From contig JACBFI010000006.1 in NCBI GenBank assembly GCA_013391385.1, forward strand, positions 62,001-126,000: DNA of 64,000 nt, written 5' to 3'. A program made the position numbers and the translations under genes. Every line of letters begins with the position of its first letter. Within the stretch, counting starts at the first letter, position 1. Below the pieces are notes generated by a model, which made no database searches, had not been told where the DNA came from, and was given only the letters and a program-made list of their open reading frames with translations. The stretch is from Sediminibacterium sp. Gen4 (lineage in GTDB: Bacteria; Bacteroidota; Bacteroidia; Chitinophagales; Chitinophagaceae). Shown here one piece after another: positions 17,737 to 26,593 of this stretch.

Positions 17737-20355
17737 ATGAAGAAATCATTCTTCATAATGTTTCTTCTTCTATGCACATTGCCCGCACTCTCCAGACATG
17801 TGGCGGGTGGAGAATTGTTCTATGAATACTTGGGTTCGGGTAATGCACCCAACACCAGTAATTACAAGATCACCTTACGTCTTTTCAGGGAATGTTCTTC
17901 TCCGGGACCTCGTTTAGAAAATGAAAGAGTGAACGTAGGAATTTATCAGAACGATATTCTGTATACCGACCTTTCCTTGCCAATGATTGGTTCTATTAAT
18001 GAGCTTAGACTCAGAACAGATTTATTTCCCTGTTTAGTAGGTGATCCGGTAGTATGTTATGAAGTGGCGATCTATTCCAATGTAATTGCTTTACCCAATA
18101 ATCAAAGTGGGTATCTTCTTTCCAGAACAGGTTGTTGTAGAATCGATCGCATCTCTAATCTGGCAGTACCGGTGAGTGTCGGCAGTAACTATATCACAAA
18201 AATACCCGGTACTGCTTCACTTCCCGATGGACAACATAACAGCAGTCCCCAATTTCGTGTAAGAGATACTGCATTGGTTTGCACAGAAAAAAAATTCATC
18301 TTAGATTTTGGTGCTACAGATACAGATGGTGATAAATTGACGTATTCTTTTTGTGATGGATTTGCCGGAAATAGTGGTAGCAATAATGCCCCCATCCCAC
18401 AAAGTCTCACACTGAATCCGTTAAGTTATGCTTTCCCTTATAATGGCGGTCAACCATTGGGCGATAAGGTAACCATTGATCCTGAAACCGGTATCATTTC
18501 AGGTATCGCACCGCCAGGGGGGCAATACGTGGTGAGTGTTTGTATTACCGAATGGCGAAATGGAAAGCCCATTACAGAACATCGAAAAGATTTTATTTTA
18601 AAAGTAGATGATTGTGATTTGATAGAAGCCGATCTCCCACCGAGAATTGTAAAATGTGATGACAATACCGTGAAGTTCGAAAACGGTTCTACCTCATCTG
18701 CTATCACATCCTATTTATGGGATTTTGGTGTGCCCGGTAGTCCAAATAATTCCTCTACTTCCGCAACACCTGTTTTCACTTATGCTGATACTGGAAAATA
18801 TATAGCACGTTTAACCGTGAGAGGTCCGGAAGGATGTGAAGGCAAAGACAGTACCGAAGTATTGGTCTATCCCGGATTCAAAGCCGACTTTAACAGCAGC
18901 GGATTTTGCGCACAATTACCTTATCAGTTTACAGATGCGAGTTTTGCGAAGTATGGTGTGATCAATAACTGGAAATGGAATTTCGGAGTAGATACCACAT
19001 TGGCAGACACATCAAGAATGGCCAATCCGCAATATAAATATGCCGGAAGTTTGCTGGCATCAGTAAGATTGATTGTTGAAAGCAGTAAGGGCTGTGTAGA
19101 TAGTATCAGAAAATCGATCACCATTCGCGATAAACCCATCATTCAACTCCCTTTTAGAGATACTGTTATTTGCAGTGTTGACAGTCTGTTGATTCCTGTA
19201 TCAGGTACCGGTAATTTCAATTGGATACCTAATACAAATATTCTTGGCACCAATACCAATCGACCGATTGTATTTCCCAAAGACACTACACGATACATTG
19301 TTACCATGTCTGAAAATGGCTGTACAAATATCGATACGGTAACCGTGAATGTGGTTGACTATATCACTGTACAAGCCGGACCTGATACTACCATTTGCTT
19401 AACTGATCTGATCACACTTAGAACCAATACCATAGCGAGCTCCTTTTCTTGGTCACCTTCATTAACACTTAATAACGCTAACGATAAGAATCCCATCGCA
19501 AAGCCTACAGCTAACACTACTTATACCGTGATCGGTAATTTGGGTAGATGCCAGGCCACAGACCAGATTACAGTGAGGGTAGCACCTTATCCGCAAGTGA
19601 ATATCACCACACGTGATACCATAATATGCTATGGAAGTCGTGTACAACTAAATGCAACCTATACGGGAACAGATTTTAGGTGGGCACCTACCAATGCATT
19701 GTTGAATACAAATAGTTTGAATCCATTAGCAGGACCAACTCGAACTACGATTTATACGCTTGTTGTGAGAGATAGTTTATCCGGTTGTCCCAAGTCTGTA
19801 CGTGACTCTCTTCTAATACAGGTAATCCCCAGTATTATCGTGAACGCAGGAAGGGATACCATGATTGTGCCTGATCAATTACTAGCTTTAGAAGCAATAG
19901 CATCCAGTGGCACTCAGTTTAATTGGACACCTTCTCTCGGTTTGAATAATACCATGATTCATAATCCCGTTGTACAATTGGGAAATGATGTCGACTCTAT
20001 CTTGTATCGTGTTCGGGTAACAGATGCCGGAGGTTGTTATGGAGAAGATGATATACTTGTGAAAGTATTGAAAAGTCAACCCGATATTCTGGTACCCAGT
20101 GGATTTACACCCAATGGAGATGGTAAAAATGATATCTTAAAACCCATACCGGTAGGTATTACTGAGCTTCAATATTTCAGGATTTACAATCGGTGGGGAC
20201 AATTGCTATTTAGTACCAGTCAACAAGGTATTGGATGGGATGGCAGGTATAATGGTATTCCACAGGGTTCGGGGACTTATGTCTTTGTTACGCAGGGAAA
20301 AGATATTTATGGGAAAACGGTATTTCGTAAAGGCACAGCTGTATTAATCCGTTAA
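17737..20355 (+). CDS. Secreted PKD-repeat protein with T9SS type B sorting domain (paralogue 1)
   Basis: An 872-residue secreted protein. The signal peptide (MKKSFFIMFLLLCTLPALS) is followed by a conserved RHVAGGELFYEYLG start, a beta-rich N-terminal domain of about 280 residues with paired cysteines, PKD-like domains (YLWDFG near 325, WKWNFG near 411), and several repeated Ig-like modules of the type T-I-C-x-x-D/G. From about 783 there is the gliding-motility-associated C-terminal (type B) signal: PSGFTPNGDGKNDILKP, YFRIYNRWGQLLFSTSQ, GWDGRYNG, then a final strand. Such proteins are exported by the type IX system, usually to the cell surface or medium. The function is unknown, possibly adhesive. 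It is 8 bases after the hydrolase. Confidence 0.92.
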   Translation: MKKSFFIMFLLLCTLPALSRHVAGGELFYEYLGSGNAPNTSNYKITLRLFRECSSPGPRLENERVNVGIYQNDILYTDLSLPMIGSINELRLRTDLFPCLVGDPVVCYEVAIYSNVIALPNNQSGYLLSRTGCCRIDRISNLAVPVSVGSNYITKIPGTASLPDGQHNSSPQFRVRDTALVCTEKKFILDFGATDTDGDKLTYSFCDGFAGNSGSNNAPIPQSLTLNPLSYAFPYNGGQPLGDKVTIDPETGIISGIAPPGGQYVVSVCITEWRNGKPITEHRKDFILKVDDCDLIEADLPPRIVKCDDNTVKFENGSTSSAITSYLWDFGVPGSPNNSSTSATPVFTYADTGKYIARLTVRGPEGCEGKDSTEVLVYPGFKADFNSSGFCAQLPYQFTDASFAKYGVINNWKWNFGVDTTLADTSRMANPQYKYAGSLLASVRLIVESSKGCVDSIRKSITIRDKPIIQLPFRDTVICSVDSLLIPVSGTGNFNWIPNTNILGTNTNRPIVFPKDTTRYIVTMSENGCTNIDTVTVNVVDYITVQAGPDTTICLTDLITLRTNTIASSFSWSPSLTLNNANDKNPIAKPTANTTYTVIGNLGRCQATDQITVRVAPYPQVNITTRDTIICYGSRVQLNATYTGTDFRWAPTNALLNTNSLNPLAGPTRTTIYTLVVRDSLSGCPKSVRDSLLIQVIPSIIVNAGRDTMIVPDQLLALEAIASSGTQFNWTPSLGLNNTMIHNPVVQLGNDVDSILYRVRVTDAGGCYGEDDILVKVLKSQPDILVPSGFTPNGDGKNDILKPIPVGITELQYFRIYNRWGQLLFSTSQQGIGWDGRYNGIPQGSGTYVFVTQGKDIYGKTVFRKGTAVLIR

Positions 20356-20395
20356 ATACACCCATATTTTCAGGCAACTAATCTCCCCTTTTGAT

Positions 20396-20427
20396 TGTCA
20401 GATAAAAGAATTTCCTGTTATTTGACA
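20396..20427. other. Hairpin between the two T9SS cargo genes
   Basis: TGTCAGATAA (20396-20405) pairs with TTATTTGACA (20418-20427) with one mismatch. It lies 40 bases after the first cargo gene, has no T-run, and could be a weak terminator or operator in the 207-base gap. Nothing else is recognisable in that gap. Confidence 0.35.
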
Positions 20428-20562
20428 GAATAAGCAGCAATTCATACCTGATTTTACTCTTAGGGATGTTGTAAACCCGTTAAAAAAGATACGAACTGCA
20501 TTTCCGGATAGCGTGGTATGTAATTTCACAAAACTGGAAGAACGGCGTTTTGGTTCTCAAGC

Positions 20563-23223
20563 ATGAAAAAAGCGATACTGACTATATTGTTATTGGGTTT
20601 TCTGGCCACGACTTATGCGGGGCATATTGCAGGTGGGGAAATATATTATGCTTACCTAGGAACAGGGGGTTCTCCCAATACTGCAAGGTATCAGATTACA
20701 CTACGCCTTTTTAGAGATTGTAATGCTAGTGGAAGTAATGTGGCACAATTACCGATCTCAGTTCAAATTGGTATTTATAACAATACATTACCTTCTACAA
20801 GATTTGGCAACCTAGTTACTGTTGCAAGGTCAGGTAATATCGAAGAATTAAAATTAGGCAGTCCTGACCCTTGTATTACCGGGAATGTCTCTGTTTGTTA
20901 TCAACTGGCTAATTACACGTTTACTACAGAATTACCTATCAGTTCCGCTGGTTACATCGTTATGTACCAAACTTGTTGTAGGACTGATGCCATCACAAAT
21001 ATTGTAAAACAACAAGTAACCCCTAACTCTGTAGGTGAAGGCGCGACTTATTCCTGTACTATTCCGGGTACCAATAATTTAGGGTCTGGAACCAATTCAA
21101 GCCCCGTTTTTGGTTTAAAAGACACTACACTGGTTTGTCAGAACTCGCCCTTCAAAATTGATTTTAGCGCTACTGATCCGGATCAGGGTGATTCTCTATC
21201 TTATAGTTTGTGTGCTGCTTATGACAGAGGCAATACTACTAATGCAAACGACAACAACTATTCTAATCCGCCTTTTGGTTTTGTAGCATATAACAGTGGA
21301 TTTTCAGGATCCAATCCATTAGGACCTAACGCAACCATAGATCCTGTTACAGGTATCATTTCCGGTATTGCTCCAGTAAACGGATATTATGTAGTGAATG
21401 TTTGTATTACTGAATGGCGAAACGGAGTCGCTATTTCTGAACATCGTAAAGATTTTACATTACGGGTATCAGATTGTTCACTAACTGGCGCTAGTCTGAA
21501 ACCTAATTATATTACCTGTAACGGATTCACTATGAATTTTCAGAATGAATCTAGCAACTCAAATATTACAGGTTATCTGTGGGATTTTGGAGAAAATACA
21601 ACCAACTCAAATTCTTCTGCGCCCACCCCTACTCACACATATTCAGATACCGGAACTTATGTGTTGAAATTAACAGTTACCAGTTCAGGAGGGTGTAAAG
21701 ATTCCGCAACTGCGCAGGTAAGGGTATATCCCGGCTTTGTTCCCGATTTCAATGTACAAGGCACTTGCTATCTCAATAATTTTAATTTTACTGACGCTAC
21801 CACAACAGCTTATGGTGTAGTGAATAGCTGGAGATGGGATCTCGGTGATCTTACAACTTCAGCCGATACATCCAGAAGAAAAGATACCGCTTGGAAATAT
21901 GCGACTCCACAAACGGTTCAGGTAAAATTGGTGACCAGTAATAGTAAAGGCTGTATTGATTCCATCACAAAACCCGTTATCATACGTGATAAACCTCTCG
22001 TCAATCTTGCATTTCGCGATACATTGATATGCAGTATTGATACCCTTACTTTACGAAGCACCATTGGAAACGGAACAGTTTCATGGACTACAGACAGACC
22101 CGCAAGTCTGGCCCGCATGTTGAATATCAATACACCCAACCCCATCGTATATCCGGTTGATACTACTCGATATTTTATTACGATCAATGACAATGGTTGT
22201 ACCAATACAGACACCGTCACGGTAAACGTACTGGATTTTATAGATGTTGAACTCGGAATGGACACGAGTATATGTCGCACCGATCAATTCACCCTAAGTC
22301 CGGTTAGTGATGCACTTAGTTATCAATGGACTACATCTACCGGAGTGGTTATTCCCGGTAATACAAAATATCCTCTGGTACAACCATTGGTGAATACCAT
22401 GTATTATGTGACTGCCAATTTGGGTTATTGTCAAGATAGAGACTCTGTATTTGTGAGAGTAGCTCCTTATCCGCAAGTAACAGTACGCAATGATACCACC
22501 ATTTGTTTTGGCGATCGCGTACAATTGGGAGGAGCTATAGTAGGTGCCGCTTTTAATTGGTCGCCATCTTCATCTTTGATCAACGGCAATACATTGTTTC
22601 CAATTGCGGGTCCATCCAAAACCACACAATATATTCTTACAGCGATTGATACATTAGGTTGTGATAAACCTGTTCGAGATACCGTAACCATATTTGTCAC
22701 CCAACCGCTTACTGCTTATGCAGGTAAAGATACTTTTGTGGTTGCAGGAAGACCGGTGCAGCTACTCGCAGAAGGTGGGAATAGTTATCTATGGACTCCC
22801 ACTACAGGATTGGATGATCCTTACAGTGCTTCTCCAACCGTAACACTGCCTGAAACCATCGATTCTATTCGTTATATCGTTCGTGCCATTGGTGCCGGAG
22901 GTTGTTATGCTGAAGATGATGTGATTGTTCGTGTCTTTAAAACAGGCCCCGATCTTTTTGTACCCTCTGCCTTTACACCAAACGGAGACGGGAAAAATGA
23001 TGTGATACGACCCGTAGGTGTAGGTATCGCTACATTGCAATACTTCAGAATTTATAACCGCTGGGGACAATTGGTATTCTCTACCAGTCAAACAGGAAAA
23101 GGCTGGGATGGTATCTTTAACGGCACACCTCAACCACCCGGGACTTATGTATTTGAAGCCGTGGGCACCGATCAATTGGGTAATCGGGTGTATAAGAAGG
23201 GAACGATTGTGTTGATTAGGTGA
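20563..23223 (+). CDS. Secreted PKD-repeat protein with T9SS type B sorting domain (paralogue 2)
   Basis: An 886-residue tandem paralogue of the preceding gene with the same domain order. The signal peptide is MKKAILTILLLGFLATTYA, followed by GHIAGGEIYYAYLG and the N-terminal domain with CRTDAITN. PKD-like domains follow (YLWDFG near 336, WRWDLG near 422), then Ig-like modules (TICFGDRVQLGG). The type B C-terminal signal starts at about 796 (PSAFTPNGDGKNDVIRP, YFRIYNRWGQLVFSTSQ, GWDGIFNG, VYKKGTIVLIR). The close similarity along the whole length indicates duplication. The stop codon is followed immediately by a word repeat (TGATAGTTTGTGGCGCATGG). Confidence 0.92.
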   Translation: MKKAILTILLLGFLATTYAGHIAGGEIYYAYLGTGGSPNTARYQITLRLFRDCNASGSNVAQLPISVQIGIYNNTLPSTRFGNLVTVARSGNIEELKLGSPDPCITGNVSVCYQLANYTFTTELPISSAGYIVMYQTCCRTDAITNIVKQQVTPNSVGEGATYSCTIPGTNNLGSGTNSSPVFGLKDTTLVCQNSPFKIDFSATDPDQGDSLSYSLCAAYDRGNTTNANDNNYSNPPFGFVAYNSGFSGSNPLGPNATIDPVTGIISGIAPVNGYYVVNVCITEWRNGVAISEHRKDFTLRVSDCSLTGASLKPNYITCNGFTMNFQNESSNSNITGYLWDFGENTTNSNSSAPTPTHTYSDTGTYVLKLTVTSSGGCKDSATAQVRVYPGFVPDFNVQGTCYLNNFNFTDATTTAYGVVNSWRWDLGDLTTSADTSRRKDTAWKYATPQTVQVKLVTSNSKGCIDSITKPVIIRDKPLVNLAFRDTLICSIDTLTLRSTIGNGTVSWTTDRPASLARMLNINTPNPIVYPVDTTRYFITINDNGCTNTDTVTVNVLDFIDVELGMDTSICRTDQFTLSPVSDALSYQWTTSTGVVIPGNTKYPLVQPLVNTMYYVTANLGYCQDRDSVFVRVAPYPQVTVRNDTTICFGDRVQLGGAIVGAAFNWSPSSSLINGNTLFPIAGPSKTTQYILTAIDTLGCDKPVRDTVTIFVTQPLTAYAGKDTFVVAGRPVQLLAEGGNSYLWTPTTGLDDPYSASPTVTLPETIDSIRYIVRAIGAGGCYAEDDVIVRVFKTGPDLFVPSAFTPNGDGKNDVIRPVGVGIATLQYFRIYNRWGQLVFSTSQTGKGWDGIFNGTPQPPGTYVFEAVGTDQLGNRVYKKGTIVLIR

Positions 23224-23376
23224 TAGTTTGTGGCGCATGGCAAATGGATCATGGTAAATGGATTATCGCGAATAGCTAATAGGTCATAGCGTATGGCAAA
23301 AATCAATCAGTATGTTCTGCGATAAGCTATTCGCCGTAAACCATTTGCTATAAACCATGACCTATTAGCTGTCTGC
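23224..23376. repeat. Inverted repeat, CTATAAGCCATGA word family, copy 3
   Basis: AGCTAATAGGTCAT (23274-23287) pairs perfectly with ATGACCTATTAGCT (23357-23370), and GCGAATAGCT (23268-23277) pairs with AGCTATTCGC (23325-23334). The words CAAATGGATCATGGTAAATGG and ACCATTTGCTATAAACC also correspond, but in shuffled order, so no single simple hairpin accounts for all of it. The element begins at the stop of the second T9SS cargo gene. Confidence 0.75.
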
Positions 23377-23381
23377 TACCT

Positions 23382-23389
23382 TAACTTTG
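23382..23389 (+). promoter_or_regulatory. Bacteroidota -7 element of the SDR gene (TAACTTTG)
   Basis: TAACTTTG matches TAnnTTTG and ends 4 bases before the ATG at 23394. No TTG lies at the usual distance upstream. Confidence 0.45.
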
Positions 23390-23393
23390 CACC

Positions 23394-24152
23394 ATGAAAA
23401 AAATCATACTCATTACTGGCGCTACATCCGGTTTTGGAAAAGCCATTACTTATACGTTTGCTGCTGCCGGATGGAACTGTATCATAACGGGTAGAAGAAA
23501 AGAAAGATTAGATACCATTGCTACAGACTTACAAACCAAATATGCCATTCAAGTTTTGCCTCTGATTTTTGATGTGCAAGACAGAAAAACAGTGACAGAT
23601 ACACTCGGTAATCTGCCGGAAGAATGGCAAGCAATAGATGTTCTGGTGAATAATGCCGGACTGGCGCTGGGAAGAGACAGTTTTGAAAATGCCAACCTAG
23701 ATGATTGGGATACCATGATGGATACCAATGTTAAAGGATTGATGTACGTTACCAAAGCCATCATACCTTTTATGATCAGTAGAAAGAAAGGGCATATCAT
23801 CAATATTGGTTCCACTGCCGGTAAAGAAGTATACAAAGATGGCAATACGTACTGCGCAAGTAAACATGCTGTTGATGCTATCAGCAAAGCAATGCGTATT
23901 GACCTGCTCCCTTATCATATCAAAGTAACTACTATTCATCCGGGTGCAGCTGAAACTGAATTCTCGATTGTAAGATTCAAAGGAGATGCATCCAAGGCAG
24001 ATGCGGTATATAATGGATACCAAGCATTACAAGCAGAAGATATTGCAAACATTACTTATTACACAGCCAGCTTACCTAAACATGTTTGTATCAATGATCT
24101 CGTTGTCACCTGCACATCACAAGCCAACTCATTTTATTTGCATAAAGACTAG
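23394..24152 (+). CDS. Short-chain dehydrogenase/reductase (YdfG-like)
   Basis: A 252-residue NAD(P)-dependent oxidoreductase. The cofactor motif is TGATSGFGKAI, followed by the RRKERL arginine pair that suggests NADP preference, then NNAGLALG, the catalytic serine in INIGSTAGKEVYKDG and the catalytic Y-x3-K in TYCASKHAVDAISKA. The pattern and length resemble YdfG, the 3-hydroxy acid (serine/allo-threonine) dehydrogenase. The substrate is inference. It is a single gene convergent with the nitronate-monooxygenase family gene. Confidence 0.92.
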   Translation: MKKIILITGATSGFGKAITYTFAAAGWNCIITGRRKERLDTIATDLQTKYAIQVLPLIFDVQDRKTVTDTLGNLPEEWQAIDVLVNNAGLALGRDSFENANLDDWDTMMDTNVKGLMYVTKAIIPFMISRKKGHIINIGSTAGKEVYKDGNTYCASKHAVDAISKAMRIDLLPYHIKVTTIHPGAAETEFSIVRFKGDASKADAVYNGYQALQAEDIANITYYTASLPKHVCINDLVVTCTSQANSFYLHKD

Positions 24153-24160
24153 CTAATTTG

Positions 24161-24260
24161 ATCCGTCTAGGCGGATGCAATTTGAAAATTTGAAGATGAG
24201 GCAATTTGAAAATGAAATACTCGCTTTCCTCATTTTCAAATTTTCAAATTTTCAAATTTT
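24161..24260. repeat. TCCG hairpin plus AATTTGAAAATTTG inverted repeat, copy 1
   Basis: A near-perfect 16-base palindrome (ATCCGTCTAGGCGGAT, 24161-24176) sits next to AATTTG and is followed by an inverted repeat. The left arm is 24179-24215 (AATTTGAAAATTTGAAGATG and on) and the right arm 24227-24260 (TCCTCATTTTCAAATTTTCA and on). The right arm continues into the last codons of the minus-strand gene ending at 24236. It may serve as a terminator between two convergent genes. Confidence 0.75.
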
Positions 24261-25171
24261 GACCTACACTCCATCATTATTTCCTCAACCACCGCTGCTG
24301 CAGGTTTAATTTCATGGATGAGTGCACTTACTTGTCCAATCTCTAATTCACCTTCTTCCATATCACCTTCAAACATTCCTTTTTTCGCCCTCGCTCTTCC
24401 TAAGATTTGTTTCAGTTCCTCTTCTGAAGCGCCGCGCAATTCAGCCGCTTTGATTTCTTCTGCGAATTTATTTTTTAAGAGTCGAACAGGTACTACTTTT
24501 TTCATCGCTAACTGTGTATCACCTTCACCCGCATTAATAATTGCTTCTTTAAAAGCTAAGTGAGATGAAGCTTCCGGTGTACATACAAACCTACTTCCTA
24601 CTTGAACACCATCAGCTCCCAATACCATTGCGGCGAGCATTTGTGTGCCGGTAGCAATTCCTCCTGCCGCTATTACCGGAATATTAACAGCTGCACGTAC
24701 GGCAGGTATCAAAACCATGGTTGTTGTTTCTTCTCGACCGTTATGTCCGCCTGCTTCAAATCCTTCTGCCACAACAGCATCACAACCTGCTTCCTCGGCT
24801 TTCTTAGCAAACTTACTGCTACTCACTACATGCGCTACCTTGATCCCGTGATCTTTCAAAAAGCCGGTCCATGTTTTAGGATTTCCCGCACTGGTAAAAA
24901 CTATTGGCACTTTTTCTTCTACAATAATATTCATCAACTGATCAATATCAGGATACAACAAAGGCACATTCACTCCAAAGGGTTGATCTGTTGCTGCTTT
25001 ACATTTTCGGATATGCTCGCGCAATACATCCGGATACATACTCCCCGCACCCAATAAACCCAGTCCACCCGCATTACTCACCGCACTCGCCAACCTCCAT
25101 CCACTCGCCCATATCATACCGGCTTGGATTAATGGATAGTGGATTCCGAATAGAAAAGTGATTCTGTTCAT
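24236..25171 (-). CDS. Nitronate monooxygenase / FabK-like FMN protein
   Basis: A 311-residue TIM-barrel flavoprotein of the NMO/FabK superfamily. Recognisable blocks are HYPLIQAGMIWASGWRLASAVSNAGGLG, QPFGVNVPLLYP, VVAEGFEAGGHNGRE with the conserved AEG-x-E-A-GGH motif, and FMN phosphate binding in IAAGGIATGTQMLAAMVLGADGVQVGSRF. It could be a nitronate monooxygenase or an enoyl-ACP reductase; the sequence alone does not decide. The last residues (SKFENLKI) are encoded by the AATTTGAAAATTTG word repeat, and the ATG lies 2 bases from another copy of that repeat on the 5' side. Repeats thus bound the gene on both sides. Confidence 0.9.
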   Translation of the reverse strand: MNRITFLFGIHYPLIQAGMIWASGWRLASAVSNAGGLGLLGAGSMYPDVLREHIRKCKAATDQPFGVNVPLLYPDIDQLMNIIVEEKVPIVFTSAGNPKTWTGFLKDHGIKVAHVVSSSKFAKKAEEAGCDAVVAEGFEAGGHNGREETTTMVLIPAVRAAVNIPVIAAGGIATGTQMLAAMVLGADGVQVGSRFVCTPEASSHLAFKEAIINAGEGDTQLAMKKVVPVRLLKNKFAEEIKAAELRGASEEELKQILGRARAKKGMFEGDMEEGELEIGQVSALIHEIKPAAAVVEEIMMECRSKFENLKI

Positions 25172-25172
25172 T

Positions 25173-25313
25173 AATTTGAAAATAAAGCAATTTGAAAATT
25201 TGAAAATAAGAGGTTATTCGACTTTTATAATCTAAAAATAACCATTTTATTACGAGCTTAAAATTATGAGATTACGATATTTTCAAATTTTCAAATTATT
25301 GAATTTTCAAATT
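25173..25313. repeat. Inverted repeat, AATTTGAAAATTTG family, copy 2
   Basis: The left arm (25173-25208) and right arm (25278-25313), 36 bases each, are inverted copies that match except at about five adjacent positions. They enclose an AT-rich core of about 70 bases. The element fills the whole gap between the two minus-strand genes. The right arm overlaps the stop of the nucleotidyltransferase, and the left arm stands 1 base from the ATG of the downstream gene. Confidence 0.85.
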
Positions 25314-26304
25314 ATCCAAAATCTATCTCCGTATTATCCCCAATATTCAAACTCCTGCTCAAACCTTTTACAGATGCATCACTGCCGATGAGTGAATTGT
25401 CGAGGACTACTTCATAGAGACTGGTGTAAGATCCGATGATACTATCTCTTACGATGGAATGTTTTATAGTGGTGTTGGCTCCAATGGCTACGTGTGGACC
25501 AATGATGGAGTTAGCGATATCGCAACCCGGCGCAATACTGACTGGAGGAATGATGATGGTGTCTTTGAAATCGTGTCCGTCTACAATATTACCTCCAAAC
25601 TTTTTCAGCAGTGTAGCATTGCTTTCCAATAAAGTTTCTTTCTTACCACAATCGAACCAGTTCTTTACTTTGAATGATTGAAATTTTGCACCACGTTTGA
25701 TCATACAATCCAATGCATCTGTTAGATTATATTCTCCATAGGTTTTAATATCCTGCGTAAAGAGATGATGCAAACATTCAAAAAGAAAATGCGTTTCCTT
25801 GATTTTGTATAAACCTACCAGTGCCATATTGCTTTTAGGAATGGCTGGCTTTTCTACAACTTGTTCAATAAAACCATCATCACCTATAGAAGCTACTCCA
25901 AAATTTCTGGGGTCATCTACTTTTTTGATACCCAACATACTGTAAGGACTATTCACCACCTCCTTTACATCATACTCACAAATGGTATCGCCAAGTGCAA
26001 CAAACACTTCATCCTGACCTACAATATTTCTGGTCAATTCAATAGCATGTCCTGTACCCTGACGTTCATTTTGAAAAACAAAATGAGCAGTCATATCAGG
26101 ATAGGTCTGCTTTACATAATCTTGAATTTTTTCACCCAGGTAACCTACAATAAAAATGAATTCATTGATACCGGCTTCTCTGAGTTGATCAACGATATAA
26201 CTGAGAATGGTTTTTCCTGCAATAGGAATCAAGGCCTTGGGTTGTGTATAAGTATGCGGTCTGAGTTTGGTACCTGCACCCGCTACTGGTATGATTGCTT
26301 TCAT
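25312..26304 (-). CDS. Sugar-phosphate nucleotidyltransferase
   Basis: A 330-residue NTP-transferase that activates a sugar 1-phosphate with dTTP, UTP or GTP. It shows MKAIIPVAGAGTKLRPHTYTQPKALIPIAGK (GxGxRLxPxTxxxPK-like with a Lys in place of the usual Arg), the magnesium aspartate in FVALGDTICEYD, VEKPAIPKSNMALVGLY, and GEYNLTDALDCMIKRG. A left-handed beta-helix-like C-terminus follows (IANSIIGPHVAIGANTTIKHSIV). The nucleotide and sugar cannot be fixed. It is a cytoplasmic supplier for polysaccharide or cell-envelope synthesis. No other glycan genes are adjacent. Confidence 0.9.
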   Translation of the reverse strand: MKAIIPVAGAGTKLRPHTYTQPKALIPIAGKTILSYIVDQLREAGINEFIFIVGYLGEKIQDYVKQTYPDMTAHFVFQNERQGTGHAIELTRNIVGQDEVFVALGDTICEYDVKEVVNSPYSMLGIKKVDDPRNFGVASIGDDGFIEQVVEKPAIPKSNMALVGLYKIKETHFLFECLHHLFTQDIKTYGEYNLTDALDCMIKRGAKFQSFKVKNWFDCGKKETLLESNATLLKKFGGNIVDGHDFKDTIIIPPVSIAPGCDIANSIIGPHVAIGANTTIKHSIVRDSIIGSYTSLYEVVLDNSLIGSDASVKGLSRSLNIGDNTEIDFG

Positions 26305-26430
26305 GGGAGATTTTTTTTGACGAGCCCATTCGCACCATGCTTACAACAGCTCCACCCGGAAGCTGCCCTACTCATCAAGAGGTCGAAAATAGGAAAATCT
26401 GGTCATTGGGCAAGTGGTGTGGAAATTTAG

Positions 26431-26554
26431 GCCGCAAGCTACATGCTTCAAGCTGCAAGTATATCTTGATGGAAAGTGTCTACATGTAAAATCAAGCAAA
26501 ATTTAATATTAATAAATACTTGAAGCTTGTGGCTTGCAGCTTGTAGCTTGTACC
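26431..26554. repeat. Inverted repeat, CAAGCTTGAAGC word family
   Basis: The left arm (26431-26462: GCCGCAAGCTACATGCTTCA and on to AAGTAT) is inverted relative to the right arm (26516-26554: ATACTTGAAGCTTGTGGCTT and on). About 55 AT-rich bases lie between. Unlike most other copies it lies between two divergent genes, so it cannot be only a terminator. Its right arm supplies the TTG of the glyA -33 box. Confidence 0.8.
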
Positions 26555-26577
26555 ATGCCCCTCTTGGCTTATATTTG
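26548..26577 (+). promoter_or_regulatory. glyA promoter (TTG-N19-TATATTTG)
   Basis: TTG at 26548-26550 and TATATTTG at 26570-26577 are spaced by 19 bases, a full match to the Bacteroidota consensus. The start codon is 16 bases further on. The -33 half lies in the right arm of the inverted repeat. Confidence 0.65.
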
Positions 26578-26593
26578 CATCAAATACTTCATC

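Larger units (their letters stand above)
26305..26593. other. Divergent intergenic region between the nucleotidyltransferase gene and glyA
   Basis: This gap of 289 bases holds a word repeat (26431-26554) and the glyA promoter. The first 120 bases next to the nucleotidyltransferase start (26305-26430) show nothing I can assign. Confidence 0.5.

Noticed and set aside
22789-23238. Long antisense open frames within the T9SS cargo genes (also 21918-22280)
   Set aside because: They are shadows of the repetitive coding sequence on the other strand and have no family features.
26534-26593. Upstream extension of glyA by 20 codons
   Set aside because: The extension is translated repeat arm and promoter. 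The conserved SHMT N-terminus starts after the ATG at 26594.
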